DNA of 64,000 nt from Streptomyces olivochromogenes (GCF_001514115.1 NZ_KQ948474.1:47945-111944), one strand, 5' to 3'; shown: positions 52,401-61,699, counted from the first letter of the stretch. The notes: generated from the letters alone by a model not told the origin. Translations and numbers: made by a program.

Positions 52401-54302
52401 TCACCGGAAGACGTTGTCGGAGTCGTCCCAGATCGAGGGCTCGCTCGGCGTGTACTCCCGCGGGACCCTCGACGAGGTCTGGTACATCGCGTCGATCTCG
52501 GCGGCGAAACGCCGTGAGATGGCGTCCCGGCGAAGCTTCATCGACGGGGTCAGCAGGCCGTTGGTCTGGTCGAAGGGTTCGGGGAGAACACGGAACACCC
52601 GGATGGACTCGGAGCGGGACACGGTGCTGTTGGCCGCGGCCACGGCGCGTCTGACCTCTTCCCGCAGCTCGTTCTCCTCCCGTGCGTCCCGTGCCGACGC
52701 GCCCCCCTTGGACCAGGCCCCGCGCCAGTGCGCGAGGAAGTCGGGATCAAGGGTGATGAGGGCTCCCACACACGGTCGGTTGTCGCCCACGACGACCGCC
52801 TGATGGATCAACGGGTGGACGCGTAGCCGCTCTTCGAGGGCCGCGGGAGCCACGCTCTTGCCGCCGCTCGTGATGATGACGTCCTTCTTGCGGCCGGTGA
52901 TGGCCAGATACCCCTCGGCGTCGAGGCGCCCGAGGTCGCCCGTCGCCAGCCAGCCGTCCTGGAACGCGGCGTACGTGGACGGGGGATCGTTGACGTAGCC
53001 CTGGAACACCGAGGGCCCCCACACCAGGATCTCCCCGTCCTCGGCCACCCGGATGTCCGTACCGGGCAGGGCGCGGCCGACCGTTCCGAACTTCTCGCGC
53101 CCCACGGGCTGGGCCGTGATGCCGCCGCTCGTCTCGGTGAGCCCGTACCCGTCGTGGATGACGATCCCGATGCCCGCGTAGAAGAGGGCGAGTTCACGGT
53201 TGAGCGGTGAGCCGCCCGACACCGCGCCGCACACGCGTCCTCCCAGGGCGGCCCGCAGCTTCCGGTAGACGGTCTTCTCGTAGAGGGTGTGCTGCAGGCG
53301 CAGGTCGAAGCCGGGGCCGGAACCCGTGCCCAGTCGCTGGCGTTCGGTGGCCGCGGCGAAGTCCTTCGCCGTCTGGACGGCACGCTCGAACAGGGCTCCG
53401 CGGCCCGTCCGTTGCGCCGTACGCAGGAAGTTCTTGTAGAGCTTCTCGAAGACGAACGGAACGGCGTAGAGATAGGTCGGGCGGAAGGAGAGGAGCGCCG
53501 CGGAGAGCGTCTCCTCACTGACATCGGGCTCGTGTCCCAGCAGGATGCCGCCCCGCAGACAGAGCCCTTGGACCATGATGCCGTACACGTGCGAGAAGGG
53601 CAGGAAGGCGAGGACGGCGGGCTGCTCACCAGGGGGAGCAGCCGTGTGTCTCCAGCCCGCGAGGAGGGTGTCGCAGGGGCTCGCGAGGTTACGGTGGGTG
53701 AGGGCACAGCCCTTGGGGTGACCCGTTGTCCCGGAGGTGTAGGCGATGACCGCGGTCGAGTCGGGCAGCACGATGCGGCGCAGCGAGTCCACCGTCGTCG
53801 TCGGGATCGCCCGGCCCCGTTCGACCAGTTGTGCCAGGGCCCCCGTGTCCAACTGCCAGACGTGGCGCAGCGACGGGAGCGACGCGCAGGCCGAGCCGAC
53901 CGTCATGATCCCCTGCTCGTCCTCGACGACCACGGCGACGCAGCCCGCGTCCTGGAGGATCCACGCGACCTGTTCGTGCGACGAGGTCGGGTAGATCGGC
54001 ACGACCTCGGCGCCGACCGCCCACAGCGCGTAGCTGAGGACGGTCCACTCGTAGCGCGTACGTGCCATGACGGCCACCCGGTTCCCAGGGCGCAGGCCGG
54101 ACACGACCAACCCCCGGGCCAGATCGACCACTTCGTCCCACAGCTCGGCCGCGGTCACCGTCGTCCAGATGCCGGGATCGGCGTCGAGACGGCGTGCGAT
54201 CTGCGGCAGATCCGGCTCGCGGCGAGCCGTTTCGAAGAGACTGTCGGCGAGTCCACCCTGCATCACTGTCGCAGCCGGTGAAGGATTTTCGAACGCGTGC
54301 AT
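52401..54302 (-). CDS. Long-chain acyl-CoA synthetase (FadD15-like AMP-dependent ligase)
   Basis: 633 residues from a start at 54302. ANL-family motifs are complete: the P-loop TAVIAYTSGTTGHPKGCALTHRN, an A4-like FLPFSHVYGIMVQ, GGSPLNRELALFYAGIG, IHDGYGLTETSGGIT, and the hinge TGDLGRLDAEGYLAITGRKKDVIITSGGKSVAP. The last glycine-lysine stretch differs from the strict PxTxxGKxxR C-terminus, ending FDQTNGLLTPSMKLRR, which is the form seen in large eukaryotic-like FadD15 enzymes. It activates fatty acids with ATP and CoA in the cytoplasm. It is preceded by 287 bases without a gene and ends in a strong hairpin, so it is transcribed alone. Confidence 0.9.
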   Translation of the reverse strand: MHAFENPSPAATVMQGGLADSLFETARREPDLPQIARRLDADPGIWTTVTAAELWDEVVDLARGLVVSGLRPGNRVAVMARTRYEWTVLSYALWAVGAEVVPIYPTSSHEQVAWILQDAGCVAVVVEDEQGIMTVGSACASLPSLRHVWQLDTGALAQLVERGRAIPTTTVDSLRRIVLPDSTAVIAYTSGTTGHPKGCALTHRNLASPCDTLLAGWRHTAAPPGEQPAVLAFLPFSHVYGIMVQGLCLRGGILLGHEPDVSEETLSAALLSFRPTYLYAVPFVFEKLYKNFLRTAQRTGRGALFERAVQTAKDFAAATERQRLGTGSGPGFDLRLQHTLYEKTVYRKLRAALGGRVCGAVSGGSPLNRELALFYAGIGIVIHDGYGLTETSGGITAQPVGREKFGTVGRALPGTDIRVAEDGEILVWGPSVFQGYVNDPPSTYAAFQDGWLATGDLGRLDAEGYLAITGRKKDVIITSGGKSVAPAALEERLRVHPLIHQAVVVGDNRPCVGALITLDPDFLAHWRGAWSKGGASARDAREENELREEVRRAVAAANSTVSRSESIRVFRVLPEPFDQTNGLLTPSMKLRRDAISRRFAAEIDAMYQTSSRVPREYTPSEPSIWDDSDNVFR

Positions 54303-54589
54303 CGCCGCTCCAGAATTCTCCGCGGCATGACCCCACCGAGAGGCTCCGGTGCCGAGGATTCACGAATCTAGCCCAGACCGACCACGACTGTGTCGGATTC
54401 AGGCAGCAGTTCGTCTACCGATGAGGTTACGGTCGTATCAGGGACTTGCCACGCTCGGGAGTCGGTCATGGGTGAACTCCGTGCGCGGCCGGGCAGAGGT
54501 TGAGATCAGGCCGTCCCGGCGCACCCGAGCCCGGCGAGGACGACCGCCCACCACTGGTCCGCGACCCACCGAGCAGGGACGGCTTCCGG

Positions 54590-55555
54590 TCATGCGCGGC
54601 TCAGGAGCGTCTCCCGGGAGATGAGGGCGGTGGAACCCGGTGCCGTACAGGCGTGGGCACCCGCGATCGCCCCGAGCCGGGCGCACTCCCTTACGTCCCG
54701 GCCGGCGAGCCTGCCGTACAGGAAGCCGCACACGTACGCGTCGCCCGCGCCGTTGGAGTCCACCACCGGAGCGGACGGGACGGCCGCCGGAATGTGCCGC
54801 GGATCGGGGCCGCCGTCTTTGGTGAGGACGTAGGAGCCGTCCGCGTCCGCAGTGGCGACCACCGTGCGTGCGCGCCCGGCGCGGAGGATCTCCCGCATCA
54901 GCGCGGGGGCTTCGTCGCCCACGCCCGCCGCGCTGAAGAAGACGAGATCGGAGCGGAGGGCGAACTCCCGATGGTGGTCCGCGAGGCCGTCCCAGTCGTG
55001 CAGATCGGTGGAGACGGGGACGCCGAGGTCCTCGATGTCGTCGTAGAGGAAGCGCCCGAAGTTCATGATGGAGAGGTGGACGTGGCGGGCGCGCCGCAGT
55101 CGCGGTAGGTAGAAGTCCCGGGGCATCCGCAGATCCGCCGGGTCGCGGCCGTCGTAGAAGGACATCCGACGGCCGGACGCGTCCACCAGGTTGACCGCGC
55201 GCCGCGTTCCGGCGGGGGAGATCAGCGGGAGGAAGTCGACACCGCCCTTGGCCATCCGCTCACGCACCTGTGCGCCGATCCAGTCGTCACCGATGCAGTC
55301 GAGCAACCCGACCTTGAGGCCCAACGCCCGTGCGCCGAGGGCGACGTTCCCTCCGGTGTGACCGGGCCACTCCTCGATCGGGCCGACATGGACGGAGTCG
55401 GCGAGCGGGACCGGCAGGGAGTCGACGCGGACGATGGTGTCCACGCCGCTGCCTCCGATCACCAGGACGTCGTATGTCCCGTACTGGTCGTATGCGCTGT
55501 ACGGGTCGTGGTCGTGGTCGCTGTTCGGGTTGTTGTCCGCGTGCTGTGGGATCAC
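54590..55555 (-). CDS. PfkB-family carbohydrate kinase
   Basis: 321 residues if started at GTG 55555. A histidine/aspartate-rich leader (NPNSDHDHDPYSAYDQYG) precedes the first strand YDVLVIGGSGVDTIVRV. PfkB signatures: GGNVALGARALGLKVGLLDCIGDDWIG near the N-terminus and the C-terminal VVDSNGAGDAYVCGFLYGRLAG, which carries the anion hole and the catalytic aspartate (DSNGAGD). The family phosphorylates sugars, nucleosides or vitamins; ribokinase-like or fructoselysine-kinase-like substrates are possible. The start is unusual: an ATG eight bases earlier has the better-spaced AAGGAG but reads only MDL and stops on the GTG, so translation may restart there. Confidence 0.85.
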   Translation of the reverse strand: MIPQHADNNPNSDHDHDPYSAYDQYGTYDVLVIGGSGVDTIVRVDSLPVPLADSVHVGPIEEWPGHTGGNVALGARALGLKVGLLDCIGDDWIGAQVRERMAKGGVDFLPLISPAGTRRAVNLVDASGRRMSFYDGRDPADLRMPRDFYLPRLRRARHVHLSIMNFGRFLYDDIEDLGVPVSTDLHDWDGLADHHREFALRSDLVFFSAAGVGDEAPALMREILRAGRARTVVATADADGSYVLTKDGGPDPRHIPAAVPSAPVVDSNGAGDAYVCGFLYGRLAGRDVRECARLGAIAGAHACTAPGSTALISRETLLSRA

Positions 55556-55563
55556 AGATCCAT
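55552..55563 (-). promoter_or_regulatory. Three-codon upstream frame overlapping the PfkB start
   Basis: ATG GAT CTG TGA: the TGA shares bases with the GTG start of the kinase, and AAGGAG sits at ideal distance for the ATG. Suggests stop-restart coupling, or simply a fortuitous ATG. Confidence 0.35.
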
Positions 55564-55899
55564 CTGCCCTCTCCTTCCCCGCCGCCCCCAGTATGGCGGG
55601 CCATCCCACAACGCGGCGGACAGTCGGTCGGTTCATGCCGCGGCGGGAACGGCGGGAGTCCGCGTCGGTCTTGATGGGAGTGGGGTTTCCTTGAAAGGGG
55701 GTGAACGAGGTGACTGCGGCAGCGGATCCTCTTGCCGTGACCGAGGGAACGGCAGCCGACCGCCCGGCGTGGCCCTTGACTTCACAAGACCACCGCGCGA
55801 CATTCCTGACTCCGCATCAGAACCGGGACGCGGAAGACCCGTTGCTTCCCGGGGCACAGCACGCTCGCCCATTCCTTCGCCCGGCTGGAGCGCCCTGCC
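55556..55899. other. Divergent intergenic region before the flavoprotein gene
   Basis: 344 bases. It includes the kinase leader frame just described and, for the plus strand, TTGACT (55776-55781) 17 bases before GACATT, a weak promoter match. A GTG at 55701 with GGGGG upstream opens a frame (VNEVTAAADPLAVTEG) that runs into the flavoprotein gene out of phase; probably not coding. Confidence 0.35.
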
Positions 55900-57726
55900 A
55901 TGTCCACCAACGCGGACCCTGTGAGACGTACCGAATCCCCCTCTGCGTACTCCACCGCTTCCACCACCGGACCCGGCCCGTCGCGTCGCCGGGTGCTCGG
56001 CGCGGCGACGGGAGCCGGGCTCGCGCTCGCGGCCGGTCTGCCAGGTGCCGCGGACGCGGCCGACCTGCCTCTGCTCGGCACGTACGACGTGGTGGTGATC
56101 GGCTCGGGAGCGGCGGGGATGACCGCCGCGCTGACGGCTGCGAAACAGGGGCTGAGCTGCGTCGTCGTCGAGAAGGCGCCCACGTTCGGAGGATCGGCGG
56201 CGCGTTCCGGCGCGGGCGTCTGGATCCCGAACAACCGGGTGATCCTCGCCGCGGGGGTGCCGGACACCCCGGCGAAGGCCGCCACCTACCTCGCGGCGGT
56301 GGTCGGCCCCGACGTCTCCGCCGCACGCCAGCAGGCCTTCCTCGGCAGTGGCCCCGCCATGATCTCCTTCGTCATGGCGAACAGCCCGCTCCGCTTCCGC
56401 TGGATGGAGGGGTACAGCGACTACTACCCCGAACTCCCCGGCGGACTGCCCGGCGGCCGCTCCATCGAACCCGACCAGCTCGACGGCAACATCCTCGGTG
56501 CCGAACTCGCCCATCTGAACCCGTCGTACATGACCGTGCCGACCGGCATGGTGGTTTTCAGCTCCGACTACAAGTGGCTGACGCTGGCCGCGGTCAGCGC
56601 GAAGGGTGCCGCCGTCGCCGCCACCTGCCTGGCCCGCGGAACCCAGGCGGCCCTGCTCGGCCAGAAGCCCCTCACCATGGGCCAGTCGCTGGCGGCCGGC
56701 CTGCGTGCCGGACTGCTCGCGGCCCAGGTTCCGGTGTGGCTGAACACCCCGCTCTCCGACCTGTACCTGGAGAACGGCACCGCCACGGGAGCCGTGGTCA
56801 CCAGGAACGGCACCCCGGGCCTGATCAGAGCCCGGCACGGGGTGATCGTCGGATCCGGCGGCTTCGAGCACAACGCGGCCATGCGCGACCAGTACCAGCG
56901 ACAGCCCATCGGCACCGAGTGGACGGTCGGAGCCAAGGAGAACACCGGCGACGGCATCCAGGCGGGTCAGCGGGCCGGCGCGGCGCTCGACCTGATGGAC
57001 GACGCATGGTGGGGCCCGGCGATCCCGCTGCCCGACCAGCCGTACTTCTGCCTCGCCGAACGCACCCTGCCCGGCGGGCTCCTCGTCAGCGCCGCCGGCG
57101 CGCGCTTCGTCAACGAAGCGGCCCCCTACAGCGACGTCGTGCACATCATGTACGACCGTGACAGCGGCGCGCCCGACATTCCGGCGTGGCTGATCGTCGA
57201 TCAGAACTACCGCAACCGCTACCTCTTCAAGGACGTGCTGCCCACCTTCACGTTCCCCGACGCGTGGTACACGTCCGGCGCCGCGCACAAGGCGTGGACC
57301 CTCGACGCCCTCGCCGGGCAGATCGGCATGCCCGCCGCCGCGCTCCGCACCAGCGTCAACCGCTTCAACAGCCTTGCCCTGAGCGGCAACGACCCCGACT
57401 TCCACCGCGGCGACAGCGCCTACGACCACTACTACACCGACCCCGCGATCCTCCCCAACTCCTGCCTGGCGCCCCTGTGGCTCGCCCCCTTCTACGCCTT
57501 CAAGATCGTTCCGGGTGATCTGGGCACGAAGGGCGGCCTGCGCACGGACGCCAGGGCGCGGGTACTGCGGCCGGACGGATCCGTCATCCCGGGCCTGTAT
57601 GCCGCCGGAAACGCCAGCGCGGCGGTCATGGGCCACAGCTACGCGGGCGCGGGTTCGACGATCGGCCCGGCGATGACCTTCGGCTACATCGCGGCGCTGG
57701 ACATCGCGGCCGGCGCGGGCGCCTGA
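55900..57726 (+). CDS. Tat-exported 3-ketosteroid-dehydrogenase-like flavoprotein
   Basis: 608 residues from ATG 55900. The N-terminus carries a clear twin-arginine signal, SRRRVLGAATGAGLALAAGL, followed by ADAA and the mature start. FAD binding: YDVVVIGSGAAGMTAALTAAKQG, GGSAARSGAGVWIPNN, and near the end GLYAAGNASAAVMGHSYAGAGSTIGPAM. The segment LAPFYAFKIVPGDLGTKGGL matches 3-ketosteroid delta-1-dehydrogenases, where the tyrosine of PFYA is catalytic and GTKGG contacts FAD. The family desaturates ring A of 3-keto steroids; other members act on flavins or fumarate-like acids. Known KstD enzymes are cytoplasmic or membrane-associated, so Tat export is unusual. No other steroid-degradation gene is nearby. 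Confidence 0.87.
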   Translation: MSTNADPVRRTESPSAYSTASTTGPGPSRRRVLGAATGAGLALAAGLPGAADAADLPLLGTYDVVVIGSGAAGMTAALTAAKQGLSCVVVEKAPTFGGSAARSGAGVWIPNNRVILAAGVPDTPAKAATYLAAVVGPDVSAARQQAFLGSGPAMISFVMANSPLRFRWMEGYSDYYPELPGGLPGGRSIEPDQLDGNILGAELAHLNPSYMTVPTGMVVFSSDYKWLTLAAVSAKGAAVAATCLARGTQAALLGQKPLTMGQSLAAGLRAGLLAAQVPVWLNTPLSDLYLENGTATGAVVTRNGTPGLIRARHGVIVGSGGFEHNAAMRDQYQRQPIGTEWTVGAKENTGDGIQAGQRAGAALDLMDDAWWGPAIPLPDQPYFCLAERTLPGGLLVSAAGARFVNEAAPYSDVVHIMYDRDSGAPDIPAWLIVDQNYRNRYLFKDVLPTFTFPDAWYTSGAAHKAWTLDALAGQIGMPAAALRTSVNRFNSLALSGNDPDFHRGDSAYDHYYTDPAILPNSCLAPLWLAPFYAFKIVPGDLGTKGGLRTDARARVLRPDGSVIPGLYAAGNASAAVMGHSYAGAGSTIGPAMTFGYIAALDIAAGAGA

Positions 57727-58065
57727 AGGAGGTGCGGGGTTCCAACGGACCGTGGGGTGCCCGACCCTGGTCGTGTGATGCCGGCGTCATGACTGATCAA
57801 CGCGAGACTGCCGTCGTCCGCCGATCAGGTCAAGGTGCTTCTGTCGACGAGGGGTGGAGCGCGCCCTGGGAGCCGACGCCGGCGCCTGAGCGGAACTCGC
57901 TGGATCCCACGGGAACTCGGGTGCCAGGCAGCCTTTGCGTGCGCAGTTGCGTTTCTTGGGCATTACGGGACACGTGAGTCCTCCGCCGTACATGTTGCGC
58001 GTCTCCTATGGCGGTGCATGGTTCGCAGGTTTCACATGCTCCGCACAGCCAGAGGAGAACGACCC
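57727..58065. other. Intergenic region, nothing assignable
   Basis: 339 bases between the flavoprotein and the phosphodiesterase genes. No terminator-quality hairpin, no convincing reading frame and no RNA gene seen; presumably it contains the phosphodiesterase promoter. Confidence 0.4.
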
Positions 58066-59739
58066 GTGTTCCGACGTCCCGCCCGTCCCGTCACCGCGGC
58101 TGCCGCCGCGCTCGCAGCCGTCGGCGGCCTCACCGTCACCGCGACCGCCGCCACACCCACCCCTGCCACATCCACCTCCGCGCACTCGCCCGCGCACGTC
58201 GCGCGCCACGTCCTGCTGCTGTCGATCGACGGCCTGCACCAGTCCGACCTGGCCTGGTACGTCGCGCGTCACCCGAGGTCCGCGCTCGCGCGGCTCGCCA
58301 CCGGTGGGGTCGAGTACACCCACGCGAGGACCACCGACCCCTCCGACTCGTTCCCCGGCCTGGTCGGCCAGCTCACCGGCGGGAACCCGGGCACCACGGG
58401 CATCTACTACGACGACGGCTACAGCTCCGCACTCCTCCCGGCCGGAACGACCCACTGCGCGGGCGCCGAGCCCGGCGCCGAGGTCGACTTCACCGAGGAC
58501 CTCGACCGCAACAAGGACTCCATCGACGCCGGCCAGGGGCTCGCCGGCCTGCCCGGCAGCATCCTCAAGATGACCGGTGTCGCCCGCGGCCTCATCGACC
58601 CGTCGAAGCTGCCGGTCGATCCCAAGACCTGCAAGCCCGTGTACCCGCACTCGTATCTGAAGGTGAACACGGTCTTCAACGTGGCCAGAAAGGCCGGACT
58701 GCGGACCGCCTGGTCCGACAAGCACGTCGCGTACGAGATCCTCAACGGCCCCTCCGGCAACGGCGTCCAAGACCTTTTCGCCCCCGAGATCAACAGCCAG
58801 GCGATCGGCTACCCGGCAGGCATGGACTGGACGAAGGACAACGCGGCGACGGAGCAGTACGACGGATACAAGGTGAAGGCCGTCCTCAACGAGATCGACG
58901 GCTACGACCACAGCCGCACCCACAAGACCGGCACCCCGGCGGTCTTCGGCATGAACTTCCAGTCCGTCTCGACCGCCCAGAAGCTGCCCGCCTCCGAGGG
59001 GCTGACGGGCGGCTACGCGGCGAAGGGCGTCCCCGGTCCGCTGCTGGCCAAGAACCTCGCCTTCGTGGACCAGGAGGTCGGAGGGTTCCTCACCGAACTG
59101 CGCATGCAGCACCTGGACGGCAGCACGACCGTCATCCTCTCCTCCAAGCACGGCCAGTCACCGACCGACCCCAAGGCCCTGACCCGTATCGACGACGGCC
59201 CCCTGCTCGACGGCCTCAACGCCGCATGGAAGAAGGCCCACCCGGGCGCCGGTGACCTGGTCGCCCACTCCGTGGACGACGACGCCATGCTCATCTGGCT
59301 GAACGACCGCTCGCAGGCCGCCACCGCCTTCGCCAAGGCGTACCTGCTCGCCCAGTCCGGCACAGGCAACGACATCGCCGGCAAGGCCAAGCCCTTCACC
59401 GCGAGCGGCCTGAAGACCCTGTACGCCGGTGCGGCGGCCGCCCGGTACTTCCACGTCGAGCCGGGCGACTCGCGCGTGCCGGACCTGTTCGGCATCGCCC
59501 AGTACGGCGTCGTCTACACGGGCGGCAAGAGCAAGATCGCCGAGCACGGCGGCGCCCACGCCGACGACCTCGACGTCCCGCTCGTCGTCTCTGGCGCCGC
59601 CACCCCGCACGGCGTGCGCGTGAGCGGCCCGGTGGAGACCACGCAGATCGCCCCGACGATCCTGCGACTGCTCGGCCTCAACCCCCGGGCCCTGGACGCC
59701 GTACGCGTCGAGCACACCGCGACCCTGCCGGTGCGCTGA
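58066..59739 (+). CDS. Secreted alkaline-phosphatase-superfamily phosphodiesterase
   Basis: 557 residues from a GTG at 58066; GAGGAG lies at ideal distance and the product begins VFRRPARPVTAAAAALAAVGG, a signal peptide cut near ATAATPTPA. In-frame ATGs upstream lack both. Family motifs: HVLLLSIDGLHQSDLAWYV (metal-binding aspartate), the nucleophile region THARTTDPSDSFPGLVGQLTGG with DSFP, HGQSPTDPKA, and the late metal site IAEHGGAHADDLDVPLVVSG. This is the nucleotide pyrophosphatase/phosphodiesterase branch of the alkaline phosphatase superfamily, acting outside the cell on phosphate esters. The exact substrate is unknown. It is monocistronic as far as can be seen. Confidence 0.88.
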   Translation: MFRRPARPVTAAAAALAAVGGLTVTATAATPTPATSTSAHSPAHVARHVLLLSIDGLHQSDLAWYVARHPRSALARLATGGVEYTHARTTDPSDSFPGLVGQLTGGNPGTTGIYYDDGYSSALLPAGTTHCAGAEPGAEVDFTEDLDRNKDSIDAGQGLAGLPGSILKMTGVARGLIDPSKLPVDPKTCKPVYPHSYLKVNTVFNVARKAGLRTAWSDKHVAYEILNGPSGNGVQDLFAPEINSQAIGYPAGMDWTKDNAATEQYDGYKVKAVLNEIDGYDHSRTHKTGTPAVFGMNFQSVSTAQKLPASEGLTGGYAAKGVPGPLLAKNLAFVDQEVGGFLTELRMQHLDGSTTVILSSKHGQSPTDPKALTRIDDGPLLDGLNAAWKKAHPGAGDLVAHSVDDDAMLIWLNDRSQAATAFAKAYLLAQSGTGNDIAGKAKPFTASGLKTLYAGAAAARYFHVEPGDSRVPDLFGIAQYGVVYTGGKSKIAEHGGAHADDLDVPLVVSGAATPHGVRVSGPVETTQIAPTILRLLGLNPRALDAVRVEHTATLPVR

Positions 59740-59849
59740 CGCCACCCGGACGCCCCACCGACGGGACCGCCGCCATTGCCATGACGACGGTCCCGTCACC
59801 GGGTTCCGGGCCTAGGGGACTGTCAGTGGTGGCTGCGAGACTGTTGGAC

Positions 59850-60443
59850 ATGATCGAATCGAATGCGAAGGCGGATCTTCTCCGCTCTCTGAAAGCCGCC
59901 CGTGACGCCCTGCTGTGGAAGCTCGACGGGCTGTCGGAGTACGACGTCCGCCGTCCGCTGACGCCGACCGGCACGAATCTGTTGGGGCTGGTCAAACATG
60001 TCACCGGAGTGGAGCTGGGGTACTTCGGCGACACCTTCGGGCGGCCGTTCTTCGAAGAGCCGCCGCTCTGGTTCACGGCCGACGCCGAGCCCAACGCGGA
60101 CATGTGGGCCGACGCCGAGGAGTCGCGCGAACAGCTCGTCGGACTCTACCGCCAGGCGTGGAAGCACTCGGACACCACGATCGAGACCTTCGCGCTTGAC
60201 GCGATCGGTCGTGTGGCGTGGTGGCCCGAGGACCGGAGAGAGGTGACGCTGCACCAGGTCCTGGTGCGCGTGATCGCCGACACCCACCGGCACGCGGGCC
60301 ACGCCGACATTCTCCGGGAGTCCATCGACGGGGCTGCCGGCATGTGGGAAGGGAACGACGCCATGCCGTCGGGCGATCGGTCGTGGTGGGAAGGCCATCG
60401 AAGCCGACTGGAGCGCGTGGCGCGGGAAGCCGGCCGCGACTGA
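59850..60443 (+). CDS. DinB-family (DUF664) protein, copy 1
   Basis: 197 residues from ATG 59850 (MIESNAKADLLRSLKAARDALLWKLDG). The four-helix DinB/YfiT-like fold is recognised by helix 1 as quoted, RPLTPTGTNLLGLVKHVTGVELGYFGDTFGR (first histidine of the metal site) and the C-terminal HQVLVRVIADTHRHAGHADILRESIDG, which supplies two more histidines (HRHxGH). DinB-like proteins in actinomycetes include mycothiol-dependent enzymes and uncharacterised metal-binding proteins. The related gene at 61142 lies on the other side of a small secreted protein. Its ribosome-binding site is weak, and an in-frame start at 59781 is possible. Confidence 0.85.
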   Translation: MIESNAKADLLRSLKAARDALLWKLDGLSEYDVRRPLTPTGTNLLGLVKHVTGVELGYFGDTFGRPFFEEPPLWFTADAEPNADMWADAEESREQLVGLYRQAWKHSDTTIETFALDAIGRVAWWPEDRREVTLHQVLVRVIADTHRHAGHADILRESIDGAAGMWEGNDAMPSGDRSWWEGHRSRLERVAREAGRD

Positions 60444-60481
60444 CTCCGCCCCACTGAACCGGAACGCCTCGACCTCGGAAG

Positions 60482-60973
60482 TCAGTTCCACAGGGGAAGG
60501 TCGACCCATTGCCCGAATCCGTTCGGCTTCCCATTGGTGTAGACGAGGCTCAGCTGGGTGTATTGCGACAAGTCAGGGTGCTTCTTCCAAGGCTGTGTGG
60601 CGTTGAGCCGCACGATCACCGGGTACGAGTGGAACTTGCCCGCGGCGCAGTACGGCTTGCAGTCGTTCACCACGTTGAAGCCCTCGGCCACCGCGGAGTC
60701 CCGGTGCCACTGGGACCAGCGGAGCGAGGTGAGGCGACTGTTGCCGTCACCGCACGCGAGAATGAAATCGGTGGGGCGCACCTGCGCGTGCCAGAAGCAG
60801 TCGACCATCACGGGCTGTCCCGCCTGGCGCTGCACGCTGGGCGTGGACGCCGGAGACGGAGCAGGGGTGGAGGAAGCTGTTCCGGCAGGGGTGGAGGAAG
60901 CTGTTCCCATGATTGCTGCGAGCGACACAGCGGCACAGAACGTCACCGCTGTCCTCACTGTGCGTTTTGGCAT
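60482..60973 (-). CDS. Small secreted protein of unknown function
   Basis: 163 residues from ATG 60973, GGGAG five bases upstream. MPKRTVRTAVTFCAAVSLAA is a signal peptide; cleavage is likely near TASSTPAG. A duplicated GTASSTPA linker follows, caused by a 23-24-bp tandem duplication at 60861-60908. The mature domain of about 110 residues has four cysteines (DCFWHAQ, ILACGDGN, DCKPYCAAG) that could make two disulphides, and ends QYTQLSLVYTNGKPNGFGQW. This DCxW...ACGDGN pattern recurs in secreted Streptomyces proteins of unknown role. It converges on the first DinB gene and diverges from the second. Confidence 0.8.
   Translation of the reverse strand: MPKRTVRTAVTFCAAVSLAAIMGTASSTPAGTASSTPAPSPASTPSVQRQAGQPVMVDCFWHAQVRPTDFILACGDGNSRLTSLRWSQWHRDSAVAEGFNVVNDCKPYCAAGKFHSYPVIVRLNATQPWKKHPDLSQYTQLSLVYTNGKPNGFGQWVDLPLWN
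60861..60908 (-). repeat. 24-bp tandem duplication in the secreted-protein gene
   Basis: Two adjacent 24-bp copies differing only in the last base; encodes the repeated GTASSTPA after the signal peptide. Confidence 0.9.
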
Positions 60974-61141
60974 GTTCGCTCCCAGTCGCAATCTCTTTCG
61001 ACCAGCAGGCCCGGTGCCTGATCCGCCCCTTCTTGCGGCGGTCGGCTCCTCTATCGACGCTACGACGCTGTCGGAGGATGCACCACTCGCACGGAGTAAC
61101 GCGTGCTCCCTCCCAGCGACGAACCCCGAAGGAGAGACAGC

Positions 61142-61699
61142 GTGAGTACGACCAATCCACGGAGGCGGGCCGCCATGTTCGTCGGGGACGACGACGATCC
61201 CCGGCTCGGTGCTCCCTCGACCGGCGAGGAGCGAGCCATGCTCATCGGATTTCTCAGTGCCCAGCGGGCGACGCTGGAGCTGAAGTGCGCGGGCCTGGAA
61301 GGGGAGTTGGCCCGACGCTCCGTCGAGCCCTCCACGCTCTCTCTGCTCGGACTCGTACGCCATCTCGCCGACGTGGAACGCCGGTGGTTCCGTCAGGTTC
61401 TCGCCGGTCAGGACGCGCCACCACGCTTCTCGTCGGCGGTGGAACCGGACGGGGACTTCGACGGCGCGGTTCCCGATCCCGATCTTGTGACCGAAGCGTG
61501 GCAGGCATGGCGCGCCGAGGTCGCGTTCGCCGACGTCTTCACCGGGGACGCGCCCCACCTCGACATCGCGGGCAAGGACGCATGGCGTGGGACGGTGTCG
61601 CTGCGCTGGGTTCTCATCCACATGATCGAGGAATACGCCCGTCACAACGGACACGCCGATCTCCTCCGTGAACGTATCGACGGGGCGATCGGCGTCTGA
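61142..61699 (+). CDS. DinB-family (DUF664) protein, copy 2
   Basis: 185 residues from a GTG at 61142; AAGGAGAGAC lies upstream. Helix 1 is GEERAMLIGFLSAQRATLELKCAG; metal-site histidines appear in LGLVRHLADVERRWF and in VLIHMIEEYARHNGHADLLRERIDG. The last motif is nearly the same as in copy 1 (HRHAGHADILRESIDG), so both belong to one superfamily, although identity elsewhere is low. This version (LSLLGLVRHLADVERRWFR) is the common mycothiol-transferase/DUF664 type. It is probably transcribed alone or with the following Nudix gene, 101 bases on. Confidence 0.87.
   Translation: MSTTNPRRRAAMFVGDDDDPRLGAPSTGEERAMLIGFLSAQRATLELKCAGLEGELARRSVEPSTLSLLGLVRHLADVERRWFRQVLAGQDAPPRFSSAVEPDGDFDGAVPDPDLVTEAWQAWRAEVAFADVFTGDAPHLDIAGKDAWRGTVSLRWVLIHMIEEYARHNGHADLLRERIDGAIGV

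Noticed and set aside
55701..55899. Small gene VNEVTAAADPLAVTEG
   Set aside because: The frame has no stop before entering the flavoprotein gene out of phase, and no family resemblance.
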